In this document: positions 37,442-46,459 of the stretch, in pieces
Numbering within the stretch: position 1 is the first letter of the stretch
Layout: the number at the start of each line of letters is the position of its first letter
DNA from: Halomonas sp. HL-48
GTDB lineage: Bacteria; Pseudomonadota; Gammaproteobacteria; Pseudomonadales; Halomonadaceae
Assembly: GCF_001314875.1 (NCBI RefSeq)
Contig: NZ_LJZS01000001.1
Span: 186,001-250,000 of the forward strand
Reading direction: 5' to 3'
DNA length: 64,000 nt
Notes under the pieces: generated by a model
Databases searched by the model: none
What the model was told of the DNA's origin: nothing
Seen by the model: the letters and a program-made list of their open reading frames with translations, nothing else
Program-made: the position numbers and the translations under genes

Positions 37442-38860
37442 ATGCCAACGACCCTCAATGATGCAGTGGCTGACAGCGACCTGAGCGCGGCAGCGTGGAG
37501 CGATGCCTTGCTCCAGCGTTACGCCACCAGTGGGCCCCGCTACACCTCTTATCCTACCGCCCTGTCGTTTGATGAGGCGTTTACGGCCGATGCCTTTACC
37601 GCCGCCCTTGCCCGCAGCAACGACGCTCAACGGGCGCTGTCGCTATACGTGCATATCCCGTTCTGCCGCAAGATCTGCTTCTACTGTGCCTGCAACAAGA
37701 TCGCCACCAAGAACACCGCCCTTGCCGTGCCTTACCTGGCCCGCCTCGACCGCGAAATGGCGCTGACCGCACGGCACATCGATACCCGGCGTCCGGTCAA
37801 GCAGCTGCACTGGGGCGGCGGCACGCCGACTTTCCTGACGCTTGACCAGATGAGCGAGTTGATCGACTGCCTCGACGCCCGCTTCGGTCTATCAAGCGAC
37901 CCCGAGCGCGACTACGCCATTGAAATCGATCCCCGCGAAGCGGATGTGTTAACCCTGCGCCACTTGCAGTCGCTGGGCTTTAACCGACTGAGCCTCGGCG
38001 TTCAGGACCTTGATCCCCAGGTGCAGCGCGCGATCAACCGCCACCAGCCACGAGTGCTCACCGAAACGCTGATGGACGAAGCCCAGCGACTGGGCTTTCG
38101 CTCGCTCAACCTGGACCTTATCTACGGCCTGCCGCTGCAAACGGCGGACAGTTTTGCACAGACACTTCGCCAGGTCATCGACCTGAACCCGGCGCGCCTG
38201 TCGGTGTTCAACTATGCCCACCTTCCAGAGCGTTTTCCGCCCCAGCGGCGCATTCGCCAGCAGGACCTGCCCGACGCCGACGAGAAACTGGCCATGCTGC
38301 GCGTCACCATCGACATGCTCACCGATGCCGGCTATGTGCATATCGGCATGGATCATTTTGCCCGGCCGGACGACAGCCTGACCCTTGCCCAGCAAAACGG
38401 CACCCTGCAGCGCAACTTCCAGGGTTATTCCAGCCACGCCCAGTGCGACCTGATCGGTCTGGGCGTATCGGCCATTTCGCGTCTGGAAGACAGCTACGCG
38501 CAAAACACCAGCACCCTCGCCGACTATGAAGCGGCCCTCGATCAGGGCCGGCTCGCAATCCAGCGGGGCTTGCGTCTCACTCTGGACGACCGTATCCGGC
38601 GCGATGCCATCGAGCGGCTGATGTGCGATATGCGCCTGGACCTGACCGCCCTCGGCGAGCGCTGGCAGATCGACCCTCAGGACTATTTTAAGGAAGCCCT
38701 GGCCACGCTTGTCCAGGCGCAGCAGGACGGGCTGGTCAATCTCCACCAGGATGTCATCACCGTCACCTCCGTCGGGCGCCTGCTGGTGCGCCATCTGGCC
38801 ATGGCGTTTGACGCACACTTACCGTTGCAGACGCCTCAGCGATACTCAAAGATTATTTAG
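37442..38860 (+). CDS. hemN: Oxygen-independent coproporphyrinogen III oxidase
   Basis: 'SGPRYTSYPTALSFDEAF...YVHIPFCRKICFYCACNKI' radical-SAM CxxxCxxC. Confidence 0.96.
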   Translation: MPTTLNDAVADSDLSAAAWSDALLQRYATSGPRYTSYPTALSFDEAFTADAFTAALARSNDAQRALSLYVHIPFCRKICFYCACNKIATKNTALAVPYLARLDREMALTARHIDTRRPVKQLHWGGGTPTFLTLDQMSELIDCLDARFGLSSDPERDYAIEIDPREADVLTLRHLQSLGFNRLSLGVQDLDPQVQRAINRHQPRVLTETLMDEAQRLGFRSLNLDLIYGLPLQTADSFAQTLRQVIDLNPARLSVFNYAHLPERFPPQRRIRQQDLPDADEKLAMLRVTIDMLTDAGYVHIGMDHFARPDDSLTLAQQNGTLQRNFQGYSSHAQCDLIGLGVSAISRLEDSYAQNTSTLADYEAALDQGRLAIQRGLRLTLDDRIRRDAIERLMCDMRLDLTALGERWQIDPQDYFKEALATLVQAQQDGLVNLHQDVITVTSVGRLLVRHLAMAFDAHLPLQTPQRYSKII

Positions 38861-38923
38861 CGGTTGTTAAGCATGCACGCCCGATTACATAATGGCAGGA
38901 CGCGTTCCCTGATGGAGACTTGT

Positions 38924-39667
38924 ATGCCGGAACCTTCGCGTCATCGGCGTGCCGTATTGCACGAAGCGCGCTGCCAGACCTGCAGCCTGAGCTCCCTGTG
39001 CCTGCCGCTGGCGCTGGAGCTTGAGGACATGGATCAGTTCGATGCGATCATAAGGCGGCGAACGCCGCTCAAGAAAGGTGAGCACCTGTTCCGCCAGGGA
39101 GATGCATTCACCAGCGTCTATGCGGTGCGCTCGGGCAGCCTCAAACAGGTCACCACCGAAGGCGGCGGTAACGATCAGCTGACCAATTTCTACCTGCCAA
39201 GCGAATTGGTGGGGCTGGATGCGATTGACGAACCGCACTATCCGGGTAGCGTAATTGCACTGGAAACCACGACGGTGTGCGAAATTCCTTTCGACCGGCT
39301 GGACCACCTATCGGAAAAGCTTCCGGAGTTACGCGGCCAGCTGTATCGCAGCATGAGCAAGGAGCTGCGCAACGACCGGCGCATGATGCGGCTGCTGTCG
39401 CGCAAAACCGCCGACCAGCGCCTGGCAAGCTTTCTGATCACGCTCTCCGACCGCTTCCGGCGACGGGGATACTCGCCTTACAGCTTTCGGCTGTCGATGC
39501 CCCGAGCCGACATCGGCAACTACCTGGGGCTCGCCGTGGAGACCGTCAGCCGGATTGTCAGCCGTTTTCAGTCGCAAGAGGTTGTCGCGGTTTCAGGCCG
39601 CGAGGTACAGATTCTCGATATGGCGAGGCTCAAGCAGCTCGCCGAGGAAGAAAGCCCGGACACCTAG
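38924..39667 (+). CDS. anr: FNR/ANR family transcriptional regulator
   Basis: N-terminal cysteines '[40 protein letters not shown]', C-terminal '[29 protein letters not shown]'. Confidence 0.93.
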   Translation: MPEPSRHRRAVLHEARCQTCSLSSLCLPLALELEDMDQFDAIIRRRTPLKKGEHLFRQGDAFTSVYAVRSGSLKQVTTEGGGNDQLTNFYLPSELVGLDAIDEPHYPGSVIALETTTVCEIPFDRLDHLSEKLPELRGQLYRSMSKELRNDRRMMRLLSRKTADQRLASFLITLSDRFRRRGYSPYSFRLSMPRADIGNYLGLAVETVSRIVSRFQSQEVVAVSGREVQILDMARLKQLAEEESPDT

Positions 39668-40578
39668 CCGACGTTGAGCGCCTGAATACGCCCCTCCATC
39701 AGCGCTGCCTGCTTGGCCTCCAGCCCGGCAAAGTCGAACAGGTCGCGGTCGGCAAGCTGCGAGGGGGCGACGTTGGTTACGGCCTTGAACATGCTTTCCA
39801 GGCGGCCCGGGTGATGTTTGTCCCAATCGGCCAGCATGTCCTTGACCACCTGCCGCTGCAGATTGGGCTGCGAGCCGCACAGGTTGCAGGGAATAATCGG
39901 AAACGCCATCGCCTGGGCGTACTCGGCAATATCCGCCTCCTTGCAGTAGGCAAGCGGGCGGATGACGATATTCTTGCCGTCGTCGGAGAGCAGCTTGGGC
40001 GGCATCGACTTGAGCGTGCCACCGAAAAACATGTTCAAAAACAGCGTCTCAAGAATATCTTCCCGATGGTGGCCCAGGGCAATCTTGGTGGCGCCAATCT
40101 CTTCAGCAAACCCGTACAGCGACCCGCGGCGCAAACGCGAACACAGCGCGCAGGTGGTTTTGCCTTCCGGTGTCTTCTCTTTCACCACCGAGTAGGTATC
40201 GCGCTCCAGGATATGGTATTCCACCCCGCGTTCCTTAAGGTAGGCGGGCAACACATGTTCGGGAAAGCCCGGCTGCTTCTGATCCATGTTGACGGCGACC
40301 AGTGAAAAGTTCACCGGCGCGTTGCGCTGCAGGCTGAGCAGCATCTCAAGCATCGTATAGCTGTCCTTGCCGCCGCTTAAGCACACCATGACGCGGTCGC
40401 CCTCGTCGATCATGCGATAATCAATGATCGCGTTGCCCACTTCGCGGCGCAGCCGCTTTTGCAGCTTGTTGAACTCACACTTGTGTTTGGCCGCGTGATG
40501 CTCAGCCGACTCGGATAAGCGGGCCGCTGCGTCGCTGGTCGCCGACGCGGGGTCGAAATGATCAAGGTGATGTTGCAT
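39664..40578 (-). CDS. ttcA: tRNA 2-thiocytidine(32) synthetase TtcA
   Basis: PP-loop '[20 protein letters not shown]', '[13 protein letters not shown]'; overlaps anr 3' end by 4 nt. Confidence 0.95.
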   Translation of the reverse strand: MQHHLDHFDPASATSDAAARLSESAEHHAAKHKCEFNKLQKRLRREVGNAIIDYRMIDEGDRVMVCLSGGKDSYTMLEMLLSLQRNAPVNFSLVAVNMDQKQPGFPEHVLPAYLKERGVEYHILERDTYSVVKEKTPEGKTTCALCSRLRRGSLYGFAEEIGATKIALGHHREDILETLFLNMFFGGTLKSMPPKLLSDDGKNIVIRPLAYCKEADIAEYAQAMAFPIIPCNLCGSQPNLQRQVVKDMLADWDKHHPGRLESMFKAVTNVAPSQLADRDLFDFAGLEAKQAALMEGRIQALNVG

Positions 40579-40655
40579 GGTATAAGCACTGCCGATAGTC
40601 AGAGAAGCAATCGGTATTCTAGCAACTCTCTGCGCCCTGGCCCAACCGCTTGCCG

Positions 40656-41297
40656 CTATGAGGCGGCGTCGACCTCCGTGCGCTTCAGGCGCAGATACAA
40701 AAGCGCGCTTGATGTGGCATCTTCCAGCGCTCGCTGAGGCGCATGGCTGGGCACCTGCCAGCAATCCAGCGCCTGGGCCAGCTCGGCCTCCTGCTCCACC
40801 TGCGGATGCAGACGGCGCAGGTGGCGCTGGTGCAGCTTGGTTACATCCACGCGGGCATTGGGCAGGCCAAACCCCAGGTGGCGTCGCAGCTGCTCCTCGA
40901 GCGGCGCAAGTCGCTGCTCCAACTGCCAGCCGATAATCGGGCGGTTGCCGATAAACTCCACCAGTGAACGCAGGCTTTCGACATTGAGGGGCATCGTCGT
41001 CTCGACGTTGTAGAGCAGCTGATGGCGGCGCTCGGCGGCGGCGCTGTCGCGAACGCCTTCACTTAACGCCGCCACCCAGGCACGACTGGTCAGGACCTGG
41101 TGCTGGCGTAGCGTCACCGCCGCCACGCTCATGACACCGTGGTGGGCAAAGCAGGTAAGCGCTACCAGTTCATTGCCCAGATAAGGCTGGAAGAGCCACG
41201 CGTAGGGGGATGCTTGATAACGGCGGCGCTCGCTTTCCCGGCGCAGCAGACCGCCAAGCCACCCGAAGGGGGCGTCCAGATAATGTCGACTGATCAC
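40656..41297 (-). CDS. DEDD exonuclease-like protein with degenerate catalytic motifs
   Basis: 213 aa, coupled to the cNMP/CBS/DUF294 gene (ATGA overlap); overall exonuclease-like pattern, but expected 'DTET' replaced by 'LTCF'. Confidence 0.65.
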   Translation of the reverse strand: MISRHYLDAPFGWLGGLLRRESERRRYQASPYAWLFQPYLGNELVALTCFAHHGVMSVAAVTLRQHQVLTSRAWVAALSEGVRDSAAAERRHQLLYNVETTMPLNVESLRSLVEFIGNRPIIGWQLEQRLAPLEEQLRRHLGFGLPNARVDVTKLHQRHLRRLHPQVEQEAELAQALDCWQVPSHAPQRALEDATSSALLYLRLKRTEVDAAS

Positions 41298-43162
41298 GAA
41301 TACTCCAAGTGGTAGCGATGCGAAAGGCGCTGCTTGAAATCCTTGACGATATGCAGCGCCTCGCGCAGTAAATCGCGCTCTAACGAAGATAAATCCTGCA
41401 CGACGACCCGGTTGGAACGCTCCTGCTGCTCGGCGGACGCATCGTCGGAGAATGCCTGAAGCTGCTGCTTGAGCCGCAGCTCGGTAAACAGCGCCAGGGC
41501 TTCGCCGAGGTCGTCAGCAAAGCGCCGGTTGAGCCGGCCATCCTCGGCGAGGGCATCCAGCCGGTCCAGCGTTGAGGTCGCATGGATACGCCGCTCAAGC
41601 GCCATGGTGCGGACACCGTGCACGATGGGAAAAATACCGCCTTTCTTGATATCGATGCCGTGCTGGGGTTTCTTCAGCGAACCAAACAGCGTCAACGGGG
41701 TGGAAAAGCGCAGCGCAGTGCGGGCGAAATACGACAGCAGCAACTCGTCCCGGGAGCAGCGCTCGAATAGCTCCTCACGGACGCTTTCCAAAAGGCTCGG
41801 ATTGCCCGCGACACCGTGGGCGTCGAGCATGATGGCCAGTTTCATCAGGCTATCGCCGTCGCGCGCACTGGCCCAGCGGGCAATGTGGCCTTTCCACTGG
41901 CTGACCGTGGCGACCCACTCCGGGTTCGATACCATGATGTTGCCCGGACAGGGCGGGTACCCCAGCTCGATGAGGGTCTCTGTCAGGCGCTGCATGTCCT
42001 TGCCCACGTCGGGCCATTCGGCATCGTCAGCGAGAATCAGCCCATTATCCTGATCGGTCTTTAAGATCTGCTCGCCGCGACCCTCGCTGCCCATGACCAT
42101 CATGCAGCTGTGCTGATGATGCGCTGGGTCGATGGTAAACGCCCAGGCCTTACTCATAATGCGGCCATTGAGCGCCGCCAACAGGTCCATCGCAAAACGC
42201 AGCTTGACGCCCTGGGCCATCAAGGCATTGACCAGTTCCGGGGTACGGCGGCTGGCGGCGGCCAGCGCCGGTAAATCGCCGGCCTGCTCCACCTGAAGGC
42301 TGACCACATAGCTGCGACTCGAGAAATAACTCAGCACGTCGGTCAGCTCGACCACACCGACGACCTTGGCCTCGTCCATCACCACGACCCGCGTTACCTT
42401 GTGGCGGGTCATGCTGACCAGCGCCTCAAACAGGTATTGACTGGAGGTAACGGTCACCAGGGTATATTGGGCGATATCGGCAAGCGGCGTCGTGACTGGA
42501 TGTTCCGTCAGTACGATCGCGTTGAGCAGATCGGTCTTGGTCACCACCCCTGGCTGGCTTGAGGCTTCCACCAGCAGGCTGTCGGCATGGGTGTCATTCA
42601 GCGTGCGCACGGCGGTGACGATGTCGGCATCAGCGGGCAGCAACAACGGTGGGCGCATGCACTCGCTGACGCGGGCCAGCATGAAGCCTGCCATGGTCAC
42701 GCCACCCTCGGCACGCTTTTCAGTCAGCAGGCGGGCCTTGTGAGCGAGCGACTGGCGGAAGAATTGATTGAACTCGGGATACTCGTTGCACAGCGTCTTG
42801 AACAGCGCCTTGGGCATCAGATAACACAGGCATTCCTGCTCCGCCTGAAAGCGGTAGCGGCTCTTGCCGTTGAGAATACTGATCGCGCCAAACAGATCGC
42901 CCGCCGTGTAATGGCCGATGCGTGAAGCCGACGAAGGCAAGGTAGGGTCGAGCTCAGCGACCTCCCCTTTGTGAATCAGATAAACGTACTCGCCGGCTTG
43001 GCCTGTTTCGACGATAATCGCGTGACGTTCAAAGTAGGCGAGATCCATGCCGCGCCGCACATGTTCTTTCCCCTTGGCATCCAGCAACGAAAACGGGGGC
43101 TGGGAAAGGTCTACATCTACCATGGGCATGACCTCGACATGATGATTAAGCGGAGTAAGCAA
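41294..43162 (-). CDS. cNMP-binding + CBS + DUF294 nucleotidyltransferase-like protein
   Basis: 'AGEYVYLIHKGEVAELD', CBS pair, 'MVMGSEGRGEQILKTDQDNGLILAD' (GS...D motif). Likely start 43123. Confidence 0.88.
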   Translation of the reverse strand: MLTPLNHHVEVMPMVDVDLSQPPFSLLDAKGKEHVRRGMDLAYFERHAIIVETGQAGEYVYLIHKGEVAELDPTLPSSASRIGHYTAGDLFGAISILNGKSRYRFQAEQECLCYLMPKALFKTLCNEYPEFNQFFRQSLAHKARLLTEKRAEGGVTMAGFMLARVSECMRPPLLLPADADIVTAVRTLNDTHADSLLVEASSQPGVVTKTDLLNAIVLTEHPVTTPLADIAQYTLVTVTSSQYLFEALVSMTRHKVTRVVVMDEAKVVGVVELTDVLSYFSSRSYVVSLQVEQAGDLPALAAASRRTPELVNALMAQGVKLRFAMDLLAALNGRIMSKAWAFTIDPAHHQHSCMMVMGSEGRGEQILKTDQDNGLILADDAEWPDVGKDMQRLTETLIELGYPPCPGNIMVSNPEWVATVSQWKGHIARWASARDGDSLMKLAIMLDAHGVAGNPSLLESVREELFERCSRDELLLSYFARTALRFSTPLTLFGSLKKPQHGIDIKKGGIFPIVHGVRTMALERRIHATSTLDRLDALAEDGRLNRRFADDLGEALALFTELRLKQQLQAFSDDASAEQQERSNRVVVQDLSSLERDLLREALHIVKDFKQRLSHRYHLEYS

Positions 43163-43691
43163 ACCTCATTACTAACGCCACGACTCGACTACCACTTTGG
43201 TTTATTGCGCTAATGTCTAACTTACTTTATTAACTTTAGCGACCTGAAATAAGCAAAATAGGTAATCACTCTTGGGCTGATAAAAAATAATGGCAGGCCA
43301 GTTTCTGAACATAGCAAACAACGCTGCATCCCCCCCACCTAGACCATCGTCCCATGACGCTAAGAAAACCTTACCCCAGCATGCTAAAAGTCCATAAAAA
43401 GGCCCGTTTTCAACCGATTGGCTACTTTTTGCTCACCACCAAAGTTTATTGATACCAAAGTCTGGGATTTATTTTTTGCATTTATTGCCCAGTATTGTCA
43501 CTGAGTCATGCAGGGTAATCGCACGTCATTGCGCCACTCCCCATCCACCTTTTGCCGGGTGACGTGTTAACTGACAGCTGATTCATGACAAACGTAACTG
43601 AGTGGTTCCAAAAACGTGCGATTGGTCTGATGGGTCAACCGCTATTCCGAGTGAACTTTCCAACCTAAAAACACAAGTGGAGAGCAACACA

Positions 43692-43952
43692 ATGGCAGAC
43701 GACAAATCCAATGCTGCTGAATACTGGAAAGCCAACGTCCGTACCATTATCGGATGCTTGGCGGTCTGGGCATTCGTTTCTTACGGCTGCGCTATTCTAT
43801 TCCGCCCGATACTTGCCTCTATCCCAGTCGGTGGTACCGACCTGGGCTTTTGGTTTGCTCAGCAAGGGTCAATTCTCACCTTCATCGTCTTGATCTTTTT
43901 CTACGCGTGGAAAATGAACAAGCTCGATGAAAAATTTGGCCTTGGGGAGTAA
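43692..43952 (+). CDS. DUF4212 small subunit of sodium:solute symporter
   Basis: 'AAEYWKANVRTIIGCLAVWAFVSYGCAILFRPIL...GFWFAQQGSILTFIVLIFFYAWKMNKLDEKFGL'. Confidence 0.92.
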   Translation: MADDKSNAAEYWKANVRTIIGCLAVWAFVSYGCAILFRPILASIPVGGTDLGFWFAQQGSILTFIVLIFFYAWKMNKLDEKFGLGE

Positions 43953-43958
43953 GCCGGT

Positions 43959-45740
43959 ATGAGCCAATTTGCAATCAACCTACTCTTCGTGGGTGCCTCC
44001 TTTGCCTTGTATATAGGCATCGCGATCTGGGCACGCGCGGGATCGACGAAAGACTTCTACGTCGCCGGTGGCGGTGTTCACCCGATCACCAACGGCATGG
44101 CCACTGCGGCCGACTGGATGTCAGCGGCATCGTTCATCTCGATGGCCGGCCTGCTGGCGTCGGGCGGTTACGCCAACTCCACCTTCCTGATGGGCTGGAC
44201 CGGCGGCTACGTAATTCTGGCCATGTTGCTTGCGCCTTACCTGCGCAAGTTCGGCAAGTTTACCGTGCCCGACTTCATCGGCGACCGGTTCTACAGCAAC
44301 ACGGCCCGTCTTGTGGCGGTTATCTGTCTGATCGTGGCCTCGGTGACCTACGTTATCGGTCAAATGACCGGTGCGGGCGTGGCGTTCTCGCGCTTCCTGG
44401 AAGTGCCTAACACCGCCGGCATCTGGATCGCGGCCTTTATCGTCTTCCTGTACGCCGTTTTCGGCGGCATGAAGGGCATCACCTATACCCAGGTGGCGCA
44501 GTACATCGTACTGATCATTGCCTACACCATCCCGGCGGTGTTTATCGCCATGCAGCTCACCGGCAACCCCATTCCCATGTTCGGCATGTTCAGTACGCAT
44601 ACCGAATCGGGCGTACCGTTGCTCACCAAGCTCGATGACGTAGTCAGTGCCCTGGGCTTCCAGGACTATACCGCCGACGTCGACAACAAGCTCAACATGG
44701 TGCTGTTCACCCTGTCGCTGATGGTCGGTACTGCGGGTCTGCCCCACGTTATCATTCGCTTCTTCACCGTGCCGAAAGTGGCGGATGCTCGCTGGTCAGC
44801 TGGCTGGGCGCTAGTGTTCATTGCTCTGCTGTACCTCACCGCACCGGCGGTTGGGTCCATGGCGCGCTTGAACCTCGTGACCACGGTCTATCCGGAAATG
44901 GCCGGTCAAACGGAGAACTACGCTGACGCTGCCGAAGAAGCCCTGCGCTACGAGGATCGTCCCGAGTGGTTCCGCACCTGGGAAGATACTGGCCTGTTGA
45001 CGTTTGAAGACAAGAACGACGATGGCCGCATCCAGTTCTACAACGACGGTTCAGACTTTGAAGATCGTGGTTGGGAAGGCAACGAACTGGACGTCAACAA
45101 CGACATCATGGTGTTGGCGAACCCAGAAATTGCCAACTTACCCGGCTGGGTCATTGGCTTGATTGCAGCAGGCGGTATCGCCGCGGCGCTATCCACGGCG
45201 GCGGGTCTGTTGCTTGCGATTTCGTCCGCGATCAGTCACGACTTGATCAAGACCATGATCAATCCCAAGATATCCGAGAAAGGCGAGATGTTGGCGGCGC
45301 GAATCTCCATGGCCGGGGCGATATTACTTGCCACGTATCTGGGGCTTAACCCACCCGGGTTTGCGGCGCAAACCGTTGCGCTGGCCTTCGGTATTGCCGG
45401 TGCATCGTTGTTCCCCGCACTGATGATGGGTATCTTCTCCAAGAAGATGAACAACTCAGGCGCTGTCGCAGGCATGCTCAGCGGTTTGATCTGTACCCTG
45501 CTGTACATCTTCACCTACTTGGGCTGGTTCTTCGTCCCCGGCACGAATATGCTGGCCAACGAACCTGCACAATGGATATTCGGTATTTCACCGCTGTCCT
45601 TCGGTGCGGTAGGCGCGATGATCAACTTCGCCGTGGCCTTCGCGGTCTGCAGCGTGACCAAAGCACCGCCGCAGGAGATCCAGGAACTGGTCGAAAGCGT
45701 TCGCTATCCGAAAGGTGCTGGCGTTGCCGTCGACCACTAA
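43959..45740 (+). CDS. Sodium:solute symporter, ActP-like (VC_2705 subfamily)
   Basis: 'DFYVAGGGVHPITNGMATAADWMSAASFISMAGLLASGGY', SSF multi-TM; acidic insert 'FEDKNDDGRIQFYNDGSDFEDRG'. Confidence 0.93.
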   Translation: MSQFAINLLFVGASFALYIGIAIWARAGSTKDFYVAGGGVHPITNGMATAADWMSAASFISMAGLLASGGYANSTFLMGWTGGYVILAMLLAPYLRKFGKFTVPDFIGDRFYSNTARLVAVICLIVASVTYVIGQMTGAGVAFSRFLEVPNTAGIWIAAFIVFLYAVFGGMKGITYTQVAQYIVLIIAYTIPAVFIAMQLTGNPIPMFGMFSTHTESGVPLLTKLDDVVSALGFQDYTADVDNKLNMVLFTLSLMVGTAGLPHVIIRFFTVPKVADARWSAGWALVFIALLYLTAPAVGSMARLNLVTTVYPEMAGQTENYADAAEEALRYEDRPEWFRTWEDTGLLTFEDKNDDGRIQFYNDGSDFEDRGWEGNELDVNNDIMVLANPEIANLPGWVIGLIAAGGIAAALSTAAGLLLAISSAISHDLIKTMINPKISEKGEMLAARISMAGAILLATYLGLNPPGFAAQTVALAFGIAGASLFPALMMGIFSKKMNNSGAVAGMLSGLICTLLYIFTYLGWFFVPGTNMLANEPAQWIFGISPLSFGAVGAMINFAVAFAVCSVTKAPPQEIQELVESVRYPKGAGVAVDH

Positions 45741-45797
45741 GTCATAATCTTTCCCTAACCTGCTGACCCAAGTGTCACAGGCTTTGGAACCGACCCG

Positions 45798-45834
45798 CCA
45801 TCGGGCTTCCTCCGGGAGGCCCGATGGTTTTTTT
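45798..45834 (+). terminator. Rho-independent terminator
   Basis: CCATCGGGC-TTCCTCCGGGAG-GCCCGATGG then T7. Confidence 0.88.
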
Positions 45835-45847
45835 AGAAGGACGTATT

Positions 45848-46363
45848 ATGATTTGGCATTTGATTGCCGCGGTGTTTGCAGGTCTGGCGGCGGCAGGGAT
45901 TGGCTTACTGCTGCGCACGCTAAGTGGCAAGCGACTCCCCAAGTGGATCGTCCCCGTGTGCGGGGGGATAGGGATGATCAGCTACCAGATTCATATGGAG
46001 TACTCCTGGTTTGAACATAAGCAGGAGCAGCTTCCCGAGACCGCTGAGGTTATTTCCAGCGAAACCAGCGAACAGGTATGGCGCCCCTGGACGTTCATAT
46101 TCCCGGTCACCACCAAGTTCAGTGTCGTCGACAGCGACAACGTTCAGTTGGGCACTAGCGGCGATGACCGCCTGGCGCAGTTCATTCTTTATCAGTTCGA
46201 GCGCCACTACACCGATGTCATCACCCATCAGCCCTATCTACTCAACTGCGACAGCCGTGAACTGGTGCCGCTTGAGCCGGAAACCCGTGAGCCGCAAGTC
46301 GATCAGATGCGCACGCTGCGTGACACCTCGCCACTGCTCAACAATGTCTGCGACGACGCATAA
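45848..46363 (+). CDS. Hypothetical membrane-anchored protein
   Basis: ATG at 45848 (MIWHLIAAVFAGLAAAGIGLLLRTLSG...), two hydrophobic segments then a soluble domain; intact, between symporter and kinase genes. Confidence 0.72.
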   Translation: MIWHLIAAVFAGLAAAGIGLLLRTLSGKRLPKWIVPVCGGIGMISYQIHMEYSWFEHKQEQLPETAEVISSETSEQVWRPWTFIFPVTTKFSVVDSDNVQLGTSGDDRLAQFILYQFERHYTDVITHQPYLLNCDSRELVPLEPETREPQVDQMRTLRDTSPLLNNVCDDA

Positions 46364-46459
46364 CTGCCTCCATTTCACGCCTGACGCCCCATCATATTTC
46401 GCCTAGAATGGTGCGCTGGATGAGCGGCCTGATAGATAGGCATAAGGCGGGAGAAGGCT

